Part shown: positions 59,880 through 64,000 of the stretch, one piece after another
Layout: each line of letters opens with the position of its first letter
Position numbering within the stretch: position 1 is the first letter of the stretch
Source: Longimicrobium terrae
GTDB taxonomy: Bacteria > Gemmatimonadota > Gemmatimonadetes > Longimicrobiales > Longimicrobiaceae
Assembly (NCBI RefSeq): GCF_014202995.1
Contig: NZ_JACHIA010000005.1
Coordinates: forward strand, 310,001-374,000
Reading direction: 5' to 3'
DNA: 64,000 nt
Position numbers and translations under genes: made by a program
Notes under the pieces: model-generated
Database searches by the model: none
Seen by the model: the letters and a program-made list of their open reading frames with translations, nothing else
What the model was told of the DNA's origin: nothing

Positions 59880-61079
59880 TCAGTCGTCCGGGTCGATCCC
59901 GCAGACCTCGTCCAGTTCCTCCACACCCGCCTCGCGGAACAGCTTGCGGCGGATGCGGCGGTCGAAGAGGGCCCACTTCAGCGCCTGCTGCTCCGGATCG
60001 TCCTCGTCGCCCTTCAAAAAGCCGATGTCGATCTCAAAACCGCCCGCCCGGCTGCGGCCTCCGCCATACGGCCGCCCGCGCAGGTCCTCGCCCAGAGCGT
60101 GCTTCAGGAACTGGTCCACGTGCATCGTGGGCCGCGTCGTGCGCAGGCTTCCCGTAATGACCTCGCGCCCGTGGTCGTCGCCCAGCATGCCGAAGACGAT
60201 GCTGGTGTGGACGTTCTCTTCGGTGAGCAGAAAGTCCGCCGCCACCGGGATGGAGTCGCGCTCCGCCCACCGCACGAATCCCACGCCGGAGACGGAAAAT
60301 CCGTTGCGCACCACGCGGTCGTGCAGCGCGCGCTCGATCACCTTGAGCGTGCCGCGCGACTTCTGCACGCACAGCACGCGTTCCAGCAGGTCCGGGTCAA
60401 TGTGGCGCGCCAGGTACGCCGCGGCGCGGTACTCCGGCGCCCGCGCCCGCACGAAGCCGTCCGTTTCGCTGTGCAGCCCGTGCATCAGCGCCGTCGCCAG
60501 GCGGCTGTGCGATTCGTTGCCCACCTCCAGCGTGAGCAGCGCTCCGCTGGCCAGGTACTCCGCCAGGATGGTGGCCGCCGCGCCCAGCGGCCGCACGTCG
60601 CTGAAGACGGGGTCCAGCACGTCGTCCGGATCGTGGTGGTCCACCACGGCCAGGGTGGGCACGCCAGCCGCCTTCAGCCGGTCCGTCAGGTGCGTGGTGG
60701 CGCCCTGGTTGTCCACGAAGATCGCCGCGGCGAACGCGGACAGGTCCATGTCCGGCGTAAACTGGCGCACCGGCACGCCCAGCAGGTTCACCAGCGCGCG
60801 GTTTTCCGGATGGCTGATCAGCCCGTCGTACACCAGCTCGGCGTCGATGTCGTAGCCGCGCGCGATCTCGCGGTACGCAAGCCCGCACGAGATGGCGTCC
60901 GGATCGGGAAAGTCCTGCAGCGCGACGATGTGGCGCTCGCCGCGGCGGGCATCCAGCAGGCGCGCCAGTTCCGCCGCGCGGCCGCTGCTGGTTTCCTGCG
61001 ACGGGGCGGGCGGTTCCGGCGCCATGGCCACGCCACGGGGCGCGCCGTGCACGGACTCGGAATCCTGCGACATGGGCAT
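59880..61079 (-). CDS. DHH-family phosphoesterase
   Basis: The protein has 399 residues from ATG 61079; ATG 61073 is an equal alternative. The DHH domain has ALQDFPDPDAIS (metal Asp pair), VDNQGAT and VVDHHDPDD. The C-terminal DHHA1-type domain has GGGRSRAGGF for phosphate binding. The family includes nanoRNases and cyclic-dinucleotide phosphodiesterases (NrnA/GdpP type). No transmembrane or PAS region is present, so a soluble nanoRNase- or pAp-phosphatase-like role is likely. Confidence 0.87.
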   Translation of the reverse strand: MPMSQDSESVHGAPRGVAMAPEPPAPSQETSSGRAAELARLLDARRGERHIVALQDFPDPDAISCGLAYREIARGYDIDAELVYDGLISHPENRALVNLLGVPVRQFTPDMDLSAFAAAIFVDNQGATTHLTDRLKAAGVPTLAVVDHHDPDDVLDPVFSDVRPLGAAATILAEYLASGALLTLEVGNESHSRLATALMHGLHSETDGFVRARAPEYRAAAYLARHIDPDLLERVLCVQKSRGTLKVIERALHDRVVRNGFSVSGVGFVRWAERDSIPVAADFLLTEENVHTSIVFGMLGDDHGREVITGSLRTTRPTMHVDQFLKHALGEDLRGRPYGGGRSRAGGFEIDIGFLKGDEDDPEQQALKWALFDRRIRRKLFREAGVEELDEVCGIDPDD

Positions 61080-61349
61080 TGATGATGTTCGGGTCGGATC
61101 AACCGGACGGGCGGGCAACCGCCAGCCGTGTGCCAGCGGGCGTACACAGGCGGCGCCAAGGTAACGCGCGGCGCCCCGCCGCGCCTCCTCAGACGCGCGT
61201 CGTGACTGGCTCGTGCGGTTCGGGCGTACCCCATGCACCACGAGCGCGCAGGACGCGAGCAAACGATCGTGCCGCGACAACCGGAGGCCAGAACAGCCTG
61301 AGCCTGTCCCCGCGCAGAAGCTGGAGAAAGAAACCGAAGCCGGCCACGC

Positions 61350-61394
61350 GCTGAGGTCTCCCCCTCGCCCGCTTGCGGGAGAGGGGAGGGTGAG
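61350..61394. repeat. Family D hairpin repeat
   Basis: CCCCCTCGCCCGCTTGCGGG.. with GGGAGGGTGAGGGC after it. The GAGGTCTCCCC context matches 12329. Confidence 0.6.
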
Positions 61395-61533
61395 GGCTGC
61401 CCGCCGCCGCGCCGGCCTCTCCGAAGCGAACCGAACCGCCGTTCTCCCTCCAGCCCCGTCTCAGACGCGCGGGCGGCCGAATCGTCATCCGTCCCGGTCG
61501 GCCGGGGGCCCGGCCCGCGGGTACCGGACGCAC

Positions 61534-61567
61534 GACGCCCCCGGACCCATGCGGGCCCGGGGGCGTC
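61534..61567 (-). terminator. Terminator of the cold shock gene
   Basis: GACGCCCCCGGACCC / GGGCCCGGGGGCGTC around a short loop, about 15 bases after the stop. Confidence 0.8.
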
Positions 61568-61583
61568 ATCCATCCCGGACGCT

Positions 61584-61796
61584 TCAGGCGCCGATACGCG
61601 CGACGTTGGCGGCGGCGGGGCCCTTTTCACCGGACACCAGATCGTACTCCACCTGATCGCCCTCGGCGAGCGTGCGGAAGCCGTTGCCCGAAATCGCCGA
61701 GTAGTGGACGAAGCAGTCCTTTTCCCCGGACGTCGGCGTGATGAATCCGAAGCCCTTGGCCTCGTTGAACCACTTGACCGTTCCTGCCTGGCGCAT
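61584..61796 (-). CDS. Cold shock domain protein (CspA family)
   Basis: The protein has 70 residues from ATG 61796, with GGAG nine bases upstream. [12 protein letters not shown] (RNP1) and DCFVHYSAI (RNP2) are intact. It binds single-stranded RNA/DNA as a chaperone. A plausible promoter at 62040-62068 implies a leader of about 237 bases, as in CspA-type thermosensing mRNAs. Frames upstream to 61871 are leader. Confidence 0.93.
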   Translation of the reverse strand: MRQAGTVKWFNEAKGFGFITPTSGEKDCFVHYSAISGNGFRTLAEGDQVEYDLVSGEKGPAAANVARIGA

Positions 61797-62185
61797 TGCT
61801 CTAAGCTCCAACCAAAGGGTGCTCCCGGCCAGCCTGGCCAGCCGGGTGTCGCGTGGGTGATGGCCCCCCACGCAGGGCGTGGATCAGGAAACGATCACGC
61901 GCGGGCGGCGCCGCGTCGGGCGCGCCCTGCTCGATGGTTCTTGTGGATGACGCGGATGTACGGACGGCAAAATGGGCCTGCGGAGTGTCGCGGTGCCGCG
62001 CGCGGGCGGCGATACTGCGGGATTGCATTTCGGGGACAGAAGCTAATCGCCTTCGCGAAAGCCGTCAAGAACCGTCGTAATGTGGATTTGGGATACGGCG
62101 GACGGGGCTCCGCGCCCGCCGCTCTTCCGCCTCACGGACAAAGCGGGTACCTTTCACCGCTCCGTACGCGACGTAACGCTTCGCG
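61797..62185 (-). promoter_or_regulatory. Cold shock leader and promoter
   Basis: On the minus strand TTGACG (62063-62068) and TAGCTT (62040-62045) are 17 bases apart. Transcription from near 62033 would give a 5' leader of about 237 bases ending at the csp ATG. It is GC-rich with several possible hairpins. No other gene is visible in this gap. Confidence 0.55.
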
Positions 62186-62872
62186 TCAGCGGTAGCGCGC
62201 GGCCAGGCGCTCGGGGTCCGCGCCCAGCGCGTACTCCATCCGCAGCCGCCACATGAGCAGAATGGTGCGCCACACGCCGCGCTGCTCCCACCGGCGGCTG
62301 GAGGTGGTAACCGCGGCGCGCAGGCAGAGCGGGCGCCCCCTCCGCCGCAGCGTGGTGCTGAGCGCCACGTCTTCCATCAGCGGAATGGGGGGAAAGCCGC
62401 CCGCGCGCTCCCACCAGTCGCGGCGGACAAAGATCGCTTGGTCGCCCGTGGCGATCCCCGTGGCGCGCGAGCGCAGGCTGATCATTCGCTCCACCACGCG
62501 CAGCATGGGCGCGCCGCCGGTCAATCGCACGTCGAACCGGCCCCATCCCGCGCCGCCGGCCGCCAGCCCGTCCAGCACCAGCCGGTCCGCATCCGGGGGA
62601 AGCCGCGTGTCCGCGTGCAGAAAGAGGAGCACGTCCCCGTCCGCCGCGGCGGCGCCGGCGTTCTGCTGCAGGGCCCGCCCGCGCGGCGCATCGACGATCG
62701 CGTCGGCGAGCGGCCGCGCGAGTTCTACGGTCGCGTCCGCGCTGCCGCCGTCCGCCACGATCACCTGATGGCCACGGGCGCGCAGCGGGGCCAGCGCCGC
62801 CAGCGTGTCCGCGATCCCCTCCGCTTCGTTCAGCGCGGGGATGATGATGGAGATGCGGGGCGGGGCGGTCAC
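62186..62872 (-). CDS. GT2 glycosyltransferase (TIGR04283-like)
   Basis: The protein has 228 residues. The GT-A fold start ISIIIPALNEAEGI, the sugar-nucleotide Asp in VADGGSADAT and the DXD-like FLHADTRLPP are present. The short length and QNAGAAAADGDVLLFLHADT match TIGR04283-type transferases, some of which are linked to arsenosugars. No methyltransferase or arsenic gene is adjacent, so that role is not supported here. It is probably cytoplasmic. Confidence 0.85.
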   Translation of the reverse strand: MTAPPRISIIIPALNEAEGIADTLAALAPLRARGHQVIVADGGSADATVELARPLADAIVDAPRGRALQQNAGAAAADGDVLLFLHADTRLPPDADRLVLDGLAAGGAGWGRFDVRLTGGAPMLRVVERMISLRSRATGIATGDQAIFVRRDWWERAGGFPPIPLMEDVALSTTLRRRGRPLCLRAAVTTSSRRWEQRGVWRTILLMWRLRMEYALGADPERLAARYR

Positions 62873-62968
62873 GGTCCGGACCCGGGCCCGGAGTGAAACC
62901 GCGGGACGGATCTCCCGTACTGAGCGTCGTTCAGACGGCGGTCTTCAACCATTCCGGGGGATCCTGCG

Positions 62969-63295
62969 ATGTCGGACCTGATTGGCCACTGCCCCAACTG
63001 CCAGACCTCCATCCGCAGCGACCACCCGTACGCCTGGTGCAGCAAGTGCGGCGCCCCGCTCCCGGCGGAGCTCAAGGCCGGCCTGAACCTGCCGGCCACG
63101 GCCAAGCCGGTGGAGCGGAAGATCACGGGGCCACAGGTGGGCTTCCGGGTCTTCAGCAGCGGAATGCTCTCGTGGGAGGAACTGTTCGCCGACGCGGCCC
63201 GGTTCGCCAGCAGCGTGGGGCGGGACCAGTTGATCAACATCAGTCATTCGGAAGACGACAACGAGGGTGTGGTCACGGTGTGGTACTGGAGGTAG
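62969..63295 (+). CDS. Zinc-ribbon small protein
   Basis: The protein has 108 residues from ATG 62969. CPNC..CSKCG is a zinc ribbon at residues about 8-27; the rest has DQLINISHSEDDNEGVVTVWYW with no known domain. It resembles small zinc-binding proteins of unknown function, perhaps adaptors. It converges on the NRDE gene with a 23-base overlap. Confidence 0.65.
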   Translation: MSDLIGHCPNCQTSIRSDHPYAWCSKCGAPLPAELKAGLNLPATAKPVERKITGPQVGFRVFSSGMLSWEELFADAARFASSVGRDQLINISHSEDDNEGVVTVWYWR

Positions 63296-64000
63296 CCGCG
63301 TCCCCGATCTGGAAGCGGAAGCTCACCTCGGATGGTGGGCCGCCCGCCACGGTACGCTCGACGAAGTGCACCTCGCCCTCACGGCTGATGGTGAGCAGCG
63401 TGGAGGCCCGGGTTCCGTACTCGTCCGAGGCGATGAAGGGGGACGAAAGCACGCGCTCCCGCACCGCGCCCACGCCGGTGTCGGGAAGGTCGTGGTCCGC
63501 GGCGGCCACGCGGTCTGTCAGCATGGACCACAGTCCCGCGTTCCACTCCCGGTCATCCGCCGCTTCCAGCGCGGACCGCATGGCGTCGCGGGCGCGGACC
63601 ACCTTGGGCCAGGGCGTGTCCAGTGTGGCGTTGCTCAGTCCGTACACGCCGGGGGCGAGCTGGACTGCATCCGCCGCGCGGTTGGTGACGTACCACATGG
63701 ATTCGCCGTCTGCCACCAGCAGGTTGAACCCGGCATGGTCCCTGCCCCGCACCGCCACCTCGCGCGCGTACGCCTCCGCGCTCGCGGAGCCGCGCAGAAA
63801 GCCGGAGACCAGTTCTCCGCGCGACGGGGTTCCGGGCGGCACGGCGGTCATGTCGCGGACGTTGGTGATGGCGGCGAAGCGGCCGCCGCGGGTAATGCCC
63901 ATCCACGTTCCGCCGCCGCGCAGATCGCGCCCGGCCAGCAGCCCGGGCGCGTCGTCCCACCACCCGGCCGGGGCGGTGGGGCGGGCGTAGAACTCGTCGC
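63273..64000 (-). CDS. NRDE-family protein (TANGO2-like), partial
   Basis: The gene runs off the right edge, so the N-terminal part with NRDE is missing. Visible are AGRDLRGGGTWMGI and GRFAAITNVRDM, which define the family, and the C-terminal PFIASDEYGTRASTLL region. The family includes TANGO2 of eukaryotes, which is linked to haem or lipid handling but not understood. There is no signal peptide in the visible part. Confidence 0.82.
   Translation of the reverse strand, partial: DEFYARPTAPAGWWDDAPGLLAGRDLRGGGTWMGITRGGRFAAITNVRDMTAVPPGTPSRGELVSGFLRGSASAEAYAREVAVRGRDHAGFNLLVADGESMWYVTNRAADAVQLAPGVYGLSNATLDTPWPKVVRARDAMRSALEAADDREWNAGLWSMLTDRVAAADHDLPDTGVGAVRERVLSSPFIASDEYGTRASTLLTISREGEVHFVERTVAGGPPSEVSFRFQIGDAATSSTTP

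Larger units (their letters stand above)
61080..61583. other. Gap with repeats, no gene supported
   Basis: A family D hairpin lies at 61350-61394 and the cold shock terminator at 61534-61567. The DHH promoter should lie near its left edge. Confidence 0.5.

Noticed and set aside
1-64000. tRNA or rRNA genes
   Set aside because: I looked for T-loop (GGTTCGAATCC-like) and rRNA-like stretches in the gaps and found none convincing; a tRNAscan-SE/Infernal run would settle it.

Overview
The window is a very GC-rich bacterial chromosome segment with tightly packed genes, many 1- or 4-base start/stop overlaps, and gaps rich in short dispersed repeats. The repeat vocabulary (hairpin blocks built on GCGACTGAAGTCGC, AGTCCGC..GCGGACT and GAGCGAATGAAT), the GC content and the gene set point to Gemmatimonadota close to Longimicrobium. 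That assignment is from memory of such genomes, not from a search. I see no rRNA, tRNA, CRISPR array, insertion sequence or phage gene.

Layout. 1-2508: three minus-strand genes for a membrane/coiled-coil module with a substrate-binding-like protein cut by the window edge. 3292-12093: nine overlapping minus-strand genes for an uncharacterised glycan pathway (CgeB-like transferase, nucleotidyltransferase, two methyltransferases, permuted glycosidase, PIG-L deacetylase, GT4, CelD/FemAB-type acyltransferase, GH5). 12449-20630: transport and envelope genes (SSS symporter with small partner, sugar dehydrogenase, MFS, M23 peptidase). 20714-24087: mprF next to a VirJ/AcvB-type lipoprotein hydrolase, a pairing that suggests aminoacyl-phospholipid synthesis and turnover. 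24464-25585: secreted subtilase. 25745-26763: a perfect-looking promoter, a small structured RNA and an Abi_2/AbiF HEPN gene. 27109-30629: two ABC ATPase/permease pairs in one operon. 31215-34759: a Gly/Ser/Thr-rich protein, a YVTN propeller and an acyl-CoA dehydrogenase.

34789-41292 is an accessory island: an AbiEi/AbiEii-like type IV toxin-antitoxin pair, two related Gly-Ser-Gly-Asn/Thr-Arg repeat peptides (one frameshifted), three related terminators, a second copy of the abiE leader, a branched-chain-type binding lipoprotein, and a lower-GC ParA ATPase with a small partner. The leader copy upstream of the repeat peptide suggests that the peptide and the toxin-antitoxin pair share regulation.

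41327-47126 is a molybdenum hydroxylase operon (2Fe-2S, molybdopterin, CoxG-like and FAD subunits, plus a small membrane protein), followed by a cyclase. The right end carries an acyl-CoA synthetase, a NYN RNase, an esterase, an amidase, a CstB-like persulfide dioxygenase/rhodanese fusion, an NlpC/P60 hydrolase, a class-A-beta-lactamase-fold protein lacking an evident Glu166, a small HTH protein, a V4R protein, a DHH phosphoesterase, a cold shock protein with a long leader, a GT2 and a partial NRDE protein.

The best candidates for something undescribed are the AbiE plus GSGxR-peptide locus, the RNA-linked AbiF locus, and the nine-gene glycan cluster with a circularly permuted glycosidase.
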